Part shown: in pieces, positions 24,120 through 31,374 of the stretch | How the letters are laid out: each line of letters starts with the position of its first letter | Numbering within the stretch: position 1 is the stretch's first letter | Assembly (NCBI RefSeq): GCF_018614205.1 | Contig: NZ_JAGGOS010000091.1 | Coordinates: forward strand, 1 to 38,828 | Source of the DNA: Streptomyces sp. ISL-36 | GTDB lineage: Bacteria; Actinomycetota; Actinomycetes; Streptomycetales; Streptomycetaceae | Length of the DNA: 38,828 nt | Reading direction: 5' to 3' | Made by a program: the position numbers and the translations under genes | Notes under the pieces: model-generated | Told to the model about the DNA's origin: nothing | The model's input: the letters and a program-made list of their open reading frames with translations, nothing else | The model's database searches: none

Positions 24120-24602
24120 ATGGAAACCCGTCTCGACTTCCTGTCCAACCCGGTCGCGGCCAAGGCCGTCAAGCACCTTGTCTCGGTGGGCAAGGTCATC
24201 GCGGACTCGCCGCTGCCGGCCTCGACACGCGAATTGGTGCTGCTCCGCGCCAGTCAGATCAACGGCTGCGGTTTCTGCGTCGACATGCACACCAAGGAGG
24301 CCACGCACGCCGGGGAGACCTCGGTCCGCCTGCACCTGGTCGCGGCCTGGCGGGAGGCCACGGTGTACACCGCCGCCGAGCGGGCCGCCCTTGAGCTGGC
24401 GGAGCAGGGCACCCGCATAGCCGACGCGGCCGGTGGTGTCACCGACGAAGCCTGGGCGGACGCGGCCAAGCACTACGACGAGGAGCAGCTGGCCGCCCTG
24501 GTGTCGCTGATCGCCCTCATCAACGCCCTCAACCGTATGAACGTCATCACCCAGCGGCCCGCGGGCGACTACCAGCCCGGCCAGCCCGGCCAGTTCGGCT
24601 GA
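24120..24602 (+). CDS. carboxymuconolactone decarboxylase / AhpD-like protein
   Basis: 160 residues from ATG 24120 with AAAGGAGC upstream. The active-site helix LLRASQINGCGFCVDMHTKEA holds the CxxC pair C50/C53 and His57, the redox motif of AhpD-type peroxidase partners. The surrounding helices, STRELVLL, RLHLVAAWREATVYTAAERAALELAEQGTRI and LAALVSLIALINALNRMNVI, are typical of the CMD fold. The preserved CxxC favours a thiol-disulphide role over lactone decarboxylation. This is the classic partner and target of ECF41 sigma factors; a mirrored ECF41-like promoter lies about 75 bp upstream. It leads a same-strand run of three genes with yceI and an EEP-family gene. Confidence 0.93.
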   Translation: METRLDFLSNPVAAKAVKHLVSVGKVIADSPLPASTRELVLLRASQINGCGFCVDMHTKEATHAGETSVRLHLVAAWREATVYTAAERAALELAEQGTRIADAAGGVTDEAWADAAKHYDEEQLAALVSLIALINALNRMNVITQRPAGDYQPGQPGQFG

Positions 24603-24656
24603 CGGAAGACAGACGGAAGACAGACGGAAGACAGACGGAAGACAGACGGAAGACAG
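24602..24656 (+). repeat. 11-bp tandem repeat, five exact copies
   Basis: ACGGAAGACAG is repeated five times without mismatch, starting in the stop codon of the AhpD-like gene, then a partial copy (ACGG). The 11-bp period is about one helical turn. It separates the AhpD-like and YceI genes. Confidence 0.95.
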
Positions 24657-24736
24657 ACGGCCGGCTGACGCAGTCCAGAGGGCTGGCCGACAGAAGACCG
24701 AACCGCATCCCCCTCCCTCTCCAGGAGTGACCCACC

Positions 24737-25282
24737 ATGTCCACCACGACCAAGCCCGACGAGCTGACCGGCGACTACGTCATCGACACCACCCACACCC
24801 GGGTCGGATTCGTCGCCAGGCACACGATGGCAACCAGGGTGCGCGGACAGTTCGAGGATTTCGAGGGGGGTGCGCGGCTCGACGGCGGCGACCCGTCGAA
24901 GTCCGGCGCACGGCTCACCATCCAGGCGAAGAGCGTCCAGACCCACAATCCGCAGCGCGACGACCTGCTGTGCGGCAAGTTCCTGGACGCGGACAACCAC
25001 CCGGCCATCACCTTCACCTCGACGAACGTGAAGCAGGTCGACGAGACGCATTTCAAGGTCACCGATGACCTCGCCGTCCGTGGCGTGACTCAACCAGTCA
25101 CCTTCGACGTGGAGTTGATCGGGGCCGCGTCCGATCCGCAGGGCGACTTCCGGGTCCGCTTCAAGGGCAGCGCCACCATCAAGCGCGAGGACTGGGGCGT
25201 GAACTGGAACCCCGTGACCACGGCCCTGGTCAGCTCGAAGGTGATGCTGGAGTTCGACGTCACCGTCGTCCGGCGGCTCTGA
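24737..25282 (+). CDS. YceI family protein
   Basis: 181 residues; AGGAG lies about 11 bases before ATG 24737. The lipocalin-like YceI fold is plain: GDYVIDTTHTRVGFVARHTM, VRGQFEDFEGGARLDGGDP, LTIQAKSVQTHNPQRDDLL, FLDADNHPAITFTSTNVK, DLAVRGVTQPVTFDVELIG and TIKREDWGVNWN. There is no signal peptide, so unlike the periplasmic E. coli protein it should be cytosolic, as usual in actinobacteria. Family members bind polyisoprenoids or amphiphilic lipids in a hydrophobic barrel. It lies 134 bp after the AhpD-like gene on the same strand and is probably in the same ECF41-controlled stress group, although the repeat array between them may carry its own promoter. Confidence 0.93.
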   Translation: MSTTTKPDELTGDYVIDTTHTRVGFVARHTMATRVRGQFEDFEGGARLDGGDPSKSGARLTIQAKSVQTHNPQRDDLLCGKFLDADNHPAITFTSTNVKQVDETHFKVTDDLAVRGVTQPVTFDVELIGAASDPQGDFRVRFKGSATIKREDWGVNWNPVTTALVSSKVMLEFDVTVVRRL

Positions 25283-25338
25283 CGGGGGCCGCTCCACCCC
25301 TGCACCACCCCAGCCCCTACCCACGGACAGGAAACCTG

Positions 25339-26217
25339 ATGGCGACGAACCTGCGTGTCGTGACGCTGAACATATGGAACAACCGCGGTGACGCCACCAC
25401 ACGGACCGCACTGATCAACGCCGAACTGCGGCGGCTCGAGCCCGACCTCGTCGCCTTTCAGGAGGTCCTGCCGGACCAACTGCCCGACCTGATCGCCGGT
25501 ACCGGGCTGCACGGCACCCACCAGTCGCAGACGAGTGCGACACCGCCTCCCCACGCGGATCGTTACGGCGGCACCGCGATCGCGACGCGGCAGCCGCATC
25601 GCATCGTGGAAGTCCTTGATCAGCGCGGAACGGACGCGCCCGACGTCCCATGGCTGACCCTGGCGGCTCGGGTGCCGCTGGCACCTCCGCTGCCGCCGTC
25701 GGGGCCGGCGAGGCCGCTCGTCGAGCCCGGAGACATGCTCTTCATCGCGCCCACGCTGTCGTTCCGGCTCGATGCCGAAGCCCAACGGGAGCGCCAAGTA
25801 CTCGCCTTGAGCGACTTGGACGCCCGGCACCGCACCGCCTTGCCCACCATCATGGCCGGTGATTTCAACGCGGAGCCCGATGCGGCCGGCATCCGGTACC
25901 TGACCGGTCGGCAGTCTCTCGCGGGCCGCAGCACACACTTCCACGACACGTGGGAGGTCGCGGGCGCCGGTCCCGGACACACCTGGACCTCCGACAACCC
26001 CCAGGCGGCCGAGGACATCGAGCTCCTGGTCCGCCAGCCCGGCCACCACCGCCGGATCGACTACATCTTCGTCGGCTCGCCGCACGCCCACCCGAACGCT
26101 TTCGCCCGCGTGCGCGGCGCCCAACTCGCCTTCGACAAACCCGTCGACGGCGTATGGGCGAGCGATCATTTCGGTGTCGTCGCCGACCTCGAAGTGGGTC
26201 TGCTCACCTCCGGGTAG
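25339..26217 (+). CDS. endonuclease/exonuclease/phosphatase (EEP) family protein
   Basis: 292 residues; GGACAGGAAACC precedes ATG 25339. All EEP metal and catalytic motifs are visible: RVVTLNIWNN (Asn11), LVAFQEVL (Glu42, metal), RYGGTAIATR, TIMAGDFNAEPDA (Asp and Asn), RRIDYIFVGSP and WASDHFGVVADL (terminal Asp-His pair). There is no signal peptide. The superfamily covers phosphodiesterases from DNases to sphingomyelinases and inositol phosphatases, and these motifs do not discriminate. It follows yceI by 56 bp on the same strand, so co-transcription is likely. A role with lipids or DNA damage in the ECF41 group is speculation. Confidence 0.9.
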   Translation: MATNLRVVTLNIWNNRGDATTRTALINAELRRLEPDLVAFQEVLPDQLPDLIAGTGLHGTHQSQTSATPPPHADRYGGTAIATRQPHRIVEVLDQRGTDAPDVPWLTLAARVPLAPPLPPSGPARPLVEPGDMLFIAPTLSFRLDAEAQRERQVLALSDLDARHRTALPTIMAGDFNAEPDAAGIRYLTGRQSLAGRSTHFHDTWEVAGAGPGHTWTSDNPQAAEDIELLVRQPGHHRRIDYIFVGSPHAHPNAFARVRGAQLAFDKPVDGVWASDHFGVVADLEVGLLTSG

Positions 26218-26359
26218 AAACGGAGCCGACTCCGCACTCACGGCGGCGTCCGCGCGACAAGGTCTCCGCCCCCCATGGCGGGGCCAGCTCCCACCAGCAG
26301 TAGGAGGAGAGGGGGCGGTGCGCGCACGCTGGGGCGTTGTACGTGCTGGGGGCCTGGAG

Positions 26360-26467
26360 ATGAGCGCGACAGCCCTGGGTGTGGTGCTGGCCCTCGGTGC
26401 TTTGCGTGCGGCCGGTGGAGCGTTGTCGGCCATGGTTCGCACGGAGGTACGGGCCTGGGGCCGATGA
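26360..26467 (+). CDS. possible 35-residue hydrophobic peptide
   Basis: ATG 26360 reads MSATALGVVLALGALRAAGG, then ALSAMVRTEVRAWGR. It has one membrane-like segment and a basic tail. CTGGAG directly abuts the start, so the Shine-Dalgarno is poorly spaced. It could equally be chance. Confidence 0.15.
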   Translation: MSATALGVVLALGALRAAGGALSAMVRTEVRAWGR

Positions 26468-26521
26468 CGCCTGGCGCACTCGAACTCACTCAGCTCGCCC
26501 AGGTCCCGCTGCGGACGCCCC

Positions 26522-26556
26522 CCTCGGTCCCGCGGTGGCCCACCGCGGGACCGAGG
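26522..26556. terminator. perfect 16-bp hairpin
   Basis: CCTCGGTCCCGCGGTG (26522-26537) and CACCGCGGGACCGAGG (26541-26556) pair perfectly around GCC. It lies 305 bp after the EEP gene and 396 bp before the Kelch gene. Probably a terminator, although distant from any stop codon. Confidence 0.6.
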
Positions 26557-26951
26557 CCAAAGGCGCAGGCGCTCCACGATGCCGGCTATGACTGCTCCAT
26601 CACGCCCGCGAAGCCGGTGATGGCCGGCCCTGCCCGAAGGGCTGCTCGCGCCGGGTCGCATCTACGCGTCCAGTGCGACGGGACCGCGACGGGACCGCAG
26701 AGGGAACCAGGTACCGGCCCTGACCGACCCGAAGCCGCTGCGCGGGCCACCGATGAGTCCAACGGGACCAAACCCCTCATGCGAGTGATCGTCGCAGCCT
26801 GGCGCCCCTGGCTCCGCGAGCTCAGCCGTTTGCCTCAGCAGCAGGTGCGGCCCACCCGATGGCTACCTAGCGTCATGAAATGCCCGGTGTTGATTACTCG
26901 GCGTGATGTACCCCATCGATGGTGGTTATCGGCGTGAAAGGACGGACGCGG

Positions 26952-28157
26952 GTGAAGACATTGCTGACGAATGCAGGAGGCGGGTCAGGGAGGGGTGCTC
27001 CCATCCCGTCCCGGCGCCCGCGTTTGCGGGGCCCTGGGACCCGATGGCTGCTCGTCGCGCTACTGACGCCACTGCTCGCCTTGACCACCACGGTCGCGAA
27101 CGCTCAGAGCGGCTGGCTCACGGTCCCCGACATGCCCACCGCCCGTCATGGCCTCGCGGGCACGAGTGCGCCTTGCCCCAAGGATGTGGAAGGCCTGAAG
27201 GGCACGTGCGTGTACGCCATCGGCGGGCACAACGGCTCGCCCACCTTGGACACGGTGGAGGCGTACAGCCCAGCGACGAACACCTGGCGGACCTTGCCTG
27301 ACCTGCCCACCGCCCGCTACGCATTGACGGCGGCGACCGCGCCATGTCCGAAGGGCGTGGACGGGCTCAAGGGGACGTGCGTCTATGCCATCGGCGGCTT
27401 CACAGGCACCGAGTGGCCCGACCCCGCGCACGACGTGGGCACGGTGGAGGCGTACAGCCCCGCCACGAACACCTGGCGGACGCTGCCCAGCCTGCCCACC
27501 GCCCGCAGCTTCCCGGCCGCGGCGACCGCGCCCTGCCCCAAGGACGTCGAGGGATTGCGCGGCGCCTGCGTGTACGCCATCGGCGGCGCCTTCGGAGACA
27601 CCGTGGAGGCGTACAGCCCGGCCACGAACACCTGGCACACGCTCCCCTCGCTCAACACCCTCCGCGACGCTCCCGGAGCGGCGACCGCGCCCTGCCCCAG
27701 GGATGTAGAGGGATTGCGCGGCGTGTGCGTGTACGCCATCGGCGGCTTCGACCCCACCGACGACATCCTCGATTCGGCGGAGGCGTACAGCCCGGCCACG
27801 AACACCTGGCGGGCCGTAGCCTCCATGAGCACCACACGAGTCGCTCTGGCCGCGGCCTCCGCCCCCTGCCCCAGGGGCGACAGGAACGTGAAGCAGACCT
27901 GCGTGTACGCCATCGCCGGCTTCACGGACTTCACGGAGTTGGCCACGAACACGGCAGAGGTCTTCAGCCCGGCCACGAACGCCTGGAGCTCCCTACCCGA
28001 TCTGACCACCGCCCGCTTCGAGTTGGCGGCCGCGACGGCGCCGTGTCCCAAGGACGTCCGAGGCGTGAAGCACACCTGCGTGTACGCCATCGGTGGCGCA
28101 GGCGATTCTCCCTTCGCGGCTCTCAGCTCCGTGGCCGCCCTTCCCGTCGGTCACTGA
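26952..28157 (+). CDS. secreted Kelch-repeat beta-propeller with a CX10C pair in each blade
   Basis: 401 residues from GTG 26952, chosen because AAAGGA lies about ten bases before it; longer frames start at 26919 and 26934. A basic leader and hydrophobic WLLVALLTPLLALTTTVANA form the signal peptide. Six Kelch blades follow, each with VEAYSPATNTWRTLPDLPTA-type sequence and VYAIGG. Every blade also has a Cys pair, APCPKDVEGLKGTCVYAIGG and variants (CPKGVDGLKGTC, CPKDVEGLRGAC, CPRDVEGLRGVC, CPRGDRNVKQTC, CPKDVRGVKHTC): C, ten residues, C, six times. This predicts six intra-blade disulphides, sensible for an extracellular protein. Kelch propellers bind proteins or sugars (galactose oxidase is one); no enzyme domain is attached. 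There is no obvious partner nearby. Confidence 0.88.
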   Translation: MKTLLTNAGGGSGRGAPIPSRRPRLRGPGTRWLLVALLTPLLALTTTVANAQSGWLTVPDMPTARHGLAGTSAPCPKDVEGLKGTCVYAIGGHNGSPTLDTVEAYSPATNTWRTLPDLPTARYALTAATAPCPKGVDGLKGTCVYAIGGFTGTEWPDPAHDVGTVEAYSPATNTWRTLPSLPTARSFPAAATAPCPKDVEGLRGACVYAIGGAFGDTVEAYSPATNTWHTLPSLNTLRDAPGAATAPCPRDVEGLRGVCVYAIGGFDPTDDILDSAEAYSPATNTWRAVASMSTTRVALAAASAPCPRGDRNVKQTCVYAIAGFTDFTELATNTAEVFSPATNAWSSLPDLTTARFELAAATAPCPKDVRGVKHTCVYAIGGAGDSPFAALSSVAALPVGH

Positions 28158-28201
28158 CAGCCGCACCATCCCGAACCGGGACGCGCGGCCTCGATAGGTC
28201 T

Positions 28202-28248
28202 GCTCGACAACAAAGCCCCAGGCTCTGCCGGTGGCTTTGTTGTCGAGC
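28202..28248. terminator. perfect 16-bp stem, bidirectional terminator
   Basis: GCTCGACAACAAAGCC (28202-28217) and GGCTTTGTTGTCGAGC (28233-28248) form a perfect 16-bp stem with a 15-base loop. It lies between the convergent Kelch (stop 28157) and vWA (stop 28450) genes. The stem is AT-richer than its surroundings, so a small insertion-sequence end or MITE is an alternative. Confidence 0.7.
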
Positions 28249-28449
28249 GAGCAATCGGCGTACAACCCGATCAGATCCGGCGGGACCGACCCAGCTGCCG
28301 AGCCGCCCGCAGACCCAGGTCGGTTCGTACGCTGCGGTGGCAGCTGGGGCAGCTGAGACAGACGCACGGCCGCCTGGGTCTCCGGCGCTTCTGCGGTGGG
28401 GTGTGCCGGGCGACGAATCCTCCGGAACCCGCCGGGGGCTTGCGAGGTG

Positions 28450-29490
28450 TCAGTTCATCAGCAGCAGCCGCGTGTTCGGTACGAGCTTCCGGTTCACGCT
28501 GGTGCTCTGCACGAAGATCGTGAAATCGTCGTTGTGGTCCGCCTTGACGCGAACTTCCGTGTCCGGCAGGCCGAGGAGGGCTCGGGCCTCCGGCCCGGTG
28601 TATATCCGGTCCGTCTTCTTCTCCAGCACCGCGATCTGCTTCCGCGCCTGGATCTTCTCCGACTTGCTCAGCTGATAGAACGCACAACCCGTACGGTAAG
28701 TGTGACCGCTTTCGACGACCCACTCCCGGATCGCCGCGTCACGAGCCACCGGAATCAGCTGATACTCCGACGGATTCACCGGGGTGAGACCGGCCGCCTT
28801 GATCGTGTCCTTGTTGACCGTCTCCGCGCCCGTGGAGAACACCGCCCGCGATCCCCGAATGCCCTGGGAGCGGCCCACCATGAACTTCTCGGTGGCCTCC
28901 CGGATGACCTGCCCCGCCTCCTCCAGGCCCTGTGTGCTCGTGGCGTCCCAGATGGCGATGTTGTCCTTGGGGAATCCGGCCCGCATGGCCTCGCGCTTGC
29001 CCATCTGGTCCGGCACAAGGACGGCCAGCGTCCAGTTGTCCTCCTGCGTCTCGATCATCTGAGCCACCGCCGCGACCAGTTCACGCGGATCCTTGGTAGG
29101 CGCATCCGGGCAGCGATGACTTGCGTTCTCCTGCCCGTCGGTCAGTACGAACGTCAGGAAGCTGTGGTCGCCGTACAGTTGAGCTGTCTGCGCCAGCTCC
29201 CGCTGCGACTTCAACGCGGCCGCCAGAAGAGCCGTCATTCCACCGACCCGGTACAGCTGCTTCAGGGACGGCATCCGCAGTACGTCCTTGTCGTAGATGA
29301 CGCACTCCACCTTGTCCGCGAAGACGTACACGGTGACGCGGGTTTCCTGGTCCAGTTCCCTCGATCGGCGGGCGAGATACTCGATCTGCTGGTCGGCTAC
29401 TTCGACGACCTTGCGGCTCAGACGCGACATGGACGAACTGGCATCCAACACAAGAGCAACGTGATTGATGTAGTTCTGATTTCCGGACAT
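28450..29490 (-). CDS. von Willebrand factor A domain protein
   Basis: 346 residues; GGGGGAG lies five bases before ATG 29490. The N-terminal 230 residues are a vWA domain with a full MIDAS: DASSS (16-20, the DxSxS motif), GGMTALLAA (the Thr) and FVLTDGQENASH (the Asp). The strands HVALVLDAS, RVTVYVFAD, SFLTFVLTD and WTLAVLVP alternate with helices. The C-terminal 110 residues (EYQLIPVARDAAIREWVVES, AFYQLSKSEKIQARKQIAVL, RIYTGPEARALLGL, NDDFTIFVQSTSVNRKLVPN) are a separate domain I do not recognise. There is no signal or membrane segment, so it is cytosolic. vWA proteins bind partners through a metal ion. No AAA+ ATPase or ter gene is adjacent, so a MoxR- or Ter-type system is not supported. 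Confidence 0.9.
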   Translation of the reverse strand: MSGNQNYINHVALVLDASSSMSRLSRKVVEVADQQIEYLARRSRELDQETRVTVYVFADKVECVIYDKDVLRMPSLKQLYRVGGMTALLAAALKSQRELAQTAQLYGDHSFLTFVLTDGQENASHRCPDAPTKDPRELVAAVAQMIETQEDNWTLAVLVPDQMGKREAMRAGFPKDNIAIWDATSTQGLEEAGQVIREATEKFMVGRSQGIRGSRAVFSTGAETVNKDTIKAAGLTPVNPSEYQLIPVARDAAIREWVVESGHTYRTGCAFYQLSKSEKIQARKQIAVLEKKTDRIYTGPEARALLGLPDTEVRVKADHNDDFTIFVQSTSVNRKLVPNTRLLLMN

Positions 29491-29624
29491 GGCAGCTCCC
29501 CCTCGTTCCGACTCGATGCTTCTACCTTCTCACCCACCACTGACAATCGATCTTGGTCGCAGGCTGGATGAACAACCCACCCGAGCAGGGGGCGCAGCCG
29601 GGACGCCGCACGAGACCCCGGATG

Positions 29625-30179
29625 TCAGTTCGCGGCGAGCCGTGACTTCTTGACCTTGTTGCCGCAGGTGTTCATGGAGCACCAACGGCGGTTGGCTCCC
29701 CGGCTGGTGTCGAGATAGAGCCCCGCGCACCCAGGGCCTTCACATCTCTTGATGCGGCTGCGATCGGGGCCCCCGAGGATGTGGATGGCATCCGTGGCGA
29801 GGACGCCGAGGGCGTCACGGACGGGGGTCGAGTCGGTCAGATGCCATGCTGCGCGGTCGTGCGCCAGTGCAGCCTTGGCGTGTCCGGCGGCAGCGACCGT
29901 GTTGAGGGTGCGGACGTCCTTTGCATTCGGCTGTTCACCTGCAGCGATCGCCGACCCGATTCGGTAGATCGCCTCACGCAGTTCGACGGCGTCCTCCAGA
30001 TCGGCCGGCGACACGTCTGTGACGTCCAGTCCTGTGGCCTGCAGCCACATCTTCAGTCGTGCGGGGTCGGTCAGCCGCTCCCTCGGCTCCATGCCGGCTC
30101 GGTCGCTGACGGTGGCAGTGAATCGGAACGCCAAGACCTCGTTGTCCATCCGGAACACACGCCGTACGTCCTCGGCCAT
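29625..30179 (-). CDS. CGNR zinc-finger protein (ABATE domain), putative regulator
   Basis: 184 residues from ATG 30179, preferred over 30254 because GGAG lies six bases upstream and the longer form would read through the operator region. The N-terminal ABATE domain: LAFRFTATVSDRAG, RLTDPARLKMWLQATGLD, DLEDAVELREAIYRIGSAIAAGE. The C-terminal zinc finger has C146 and C151 in RCEGPGCAGLYLDTSRGANRRW, then C167 and C172 in CSMNTCGNKVKKSR. The family motif CGNR reads CGNK here. CGNR proteins are predicted stress-related transcription regulators. The divergent 3-hydroxyisobutyrate-dehydrogenase-like gene and two matching palindromes between them fit direct control of that gene by this protein (inference). 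Confidence 0.9.
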   Translation of the reverse strand: MAEDVRRVFRMDNEVLAFRFTATVSDRAGMEPRERLTDPARLKMWLQATGLDVTDVSPADLEDAVELREAIYRIGSAIAAGEQPNAKDVRTLNTVAAAGHAKAALAHDRAAWHLTDSTPVRDALGVLATDAIHILGGPDRSRIKRCEGPGCAGLYLDTSRGANRRWCSMNTCGNKVKKSRLAAN

Positions 30180-30210
30180 TTTCAACTCCGCAGCGAGCGA
30201 CAACACCCGT

Positions 30211-30231
30211 CGAACCGTCTTAGTCGGTTCG
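30211..30231. promoter_or_regulatory. palindromic operator, copy 1
   Basis: Perfect 7-bp arms CGAACCG/CGGTTCG flank TCTTAGT. It lies 32 bp upstream of the CGNR gene start. The core GAAC-C/T-GTCTTAG-T/A-CGGTTC is shared with copy 2 at 30257-30279. Confidence 0.75.
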
Positions 30232-30256
30232 AAATGATGGTAACTCCATGCCATCC

Positions 30257-30279
30257 TTGAACTGTCTTAGACGGTTCAA
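30257..30279. promoter_or_regulatory. palindromic operator, copy 2
   Basis: Arms TTGAACTGTC and GACGGTTCAA (9 of 10 pairs) flank TTA. The centre is 47 bp from the centre of copy 1. It lies 20 bp before the dehydrogenase ATG, so a bound protein would block transcription or initiation there. Confidence 0.75.
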
Positions 30280-30298
30280 CGGAAGGGACGTGCTCTGC

Positions 30299-31159
30299 AT
30301 GAGCAGCATCGCGGTCATCGGTCTGGGAGCGATGGGGAGACCGATCGCGCACAACCTCGTGAAGGCCGGCCACGACGTGGTGGTGTGGAACCGCTCCGAC
30401 GCACCTGCGGAGCAGCTCGTTGCAGCGGGTGCCCGTCGTGCCGCCTCGGTCGCAGAGGCCATGCACTCGCCGGTGGTCTTCTCGGTCCTGTCCGATGACC
30501 GGGCCGTCGCCGAGACGTTCATCGACTCCGGTGTCCTCTCCCGGACCCCGGCCGGGACAGTTCACGTCAACCTCGCCACGGTGAGTGCCGGCCTGGCTCG
30601 CCGCGCCGGCGCAGCACACGCCGAGTCCGGCGTCGGGTACGTCGCGGCACCGGTCTTCGGCCGCGTCCCGGTCGCCGAAGCCGGAGCACTCAACATCCTT
30701 GCGGCCGGTGAGGAGGGGCAGATCGACCGCGCCCAGCCGTTCTTCGATGTGATCGGCTCGCGGACGTGGCGACTCGGCGACCGTCCGGAGCAGGCCAACA
30801 TCGTGAAGATCCTCGGAAACTATCTGATCGCCTGCGCTATTCAGTCACTGGGCGAGGCCGTCAGCCTCGCGGAAGGCGCCGGCGTCGACTCCGGGCAGTT
30901 CGTCGAACTGCTGACCTCGACACTCCCGGGCGCCGTCTACGCGGGCTACGGGTCGATGATCGCCGAACGGCGCTACCAGCCGACCGGATTCTCCACAGTC
31001 CTGGGCCGCAAGGACCTCCACCTGGCACTCGATGCGGCGATCGACCACGACATTCCGCTCCCGATCGGTCAGCTGCTGCAGGCTGTCTTCGATCAGGCCA
31101 TCGCCGAGGGTCACGGGGCGGACGACTGGGCGGTCATCGCGGAACAGCAACCGCGGTGA
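30299..31159 (+). CDS. NAD(P)-dependent beta-hydroxyacid dehydrogenase (3-hydroxyisobutyrate dehydrogenase family)
   Basis: 286 residues from ATG 30299, where the Rossmann fold starts at once: SSIAVIGLGAMGRPIAHNL (GxGxxG) and VVVWNRSDAP. A GTG at 30290, three codons earlier, is nearer to GGAAGGGA and remains possible. Then VVFSVLSDDRAV, VHVNLATVSAGLARR (substrate loop; usually D-x-S-T), YVAAPVFGRVPVAEAG, NIVKILGNYLIACAIQSLGEAVSLAEGAG (catalytic Lys in the K-x-x-x-N motif) and FSTVLGRKDLHLALDAA (the KDLxLA motif). Members reduce or oxidise small beta-hydroxyacids, aldehydes or imines; the substrate is not predictable. It is divergent from the CGNR regulator, with two operators between them. 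Confidence 0.92.
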   Translation: MSSIAVIGLGAMGRPIAHNLVKAGHDVVVWNRSDAPAEQLVAAGARRAASVAEAMHSPVVFSVLSDDRAVAETFIDSGVLSRTPAGTVHVNLATVSAGLARRAGAAHAESGVGYVAAPVFGRVPVAEAGALNILAAGEEGQIDRAQPFFDVIGSRTWRLGDRPEQANIVKILGNYLIACAIQSLGEAVSLAEGAGVDSGQFVELLTSTLPGAVYAGYGSMIAERRYQPTGFSTVLGRKDLHLALDAAIDHDIPLPIGQLLQAVFDQAIAEGHGADDWAVIAEQQPR

Positions 31160-31374
31160 CCACCGACGGCCGATGACCGTGACCGTCGCTCGGGCCGGGC
31201 AAGGTCGTTTCGACGCGGGATGTGTGTGCCCGGACACCGGGCCAGCCCACGCGGAGGCCACCAGCCTGCGGCGCCCGGGGGAGGCCGGCGCTGAGCGGTT
31301 GTGTTCGCCGTTGACGGCCGGGACGCCTCCCGCGCATCGAGGCGCCCCGGCACCCCGGACTGCTGCGGGAGGCA

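Larger units (their letters stand above)
26218..26951. other. 734-bp intergenic region
   Basis: No gene is supported with confidence. It contains a possible 35-residue hydrophobic ORF (26360-26467) and one very strong hairpin (26522-26556). The last 80 bp before the Kelch gene are more AT-rich (ATGAAATGCCCGGTGTTGAT region) and probably hold its promoter. Confidence 0.5.

Noticed and set aside
24602..24656. CRISPR array
   Set aside because: The 11-bp repeats are contiguous with no spacers and no cas genes are in the window.
26218..26951. Degraded gene in the gap before the Kelch gene
   Set aside because: Frames here are short, shift often and match no family I recognise; only the hairpin and a weak short ORF are recorded.
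28450..29490. Tellurite-resistance (Ter) or MoxR-vWA system around the vWA gene
   Set aside because: No TerD-like, TerC-like or AAA+ ATPase gene is in the neighbourhood; only the vWA domain supports the idea.
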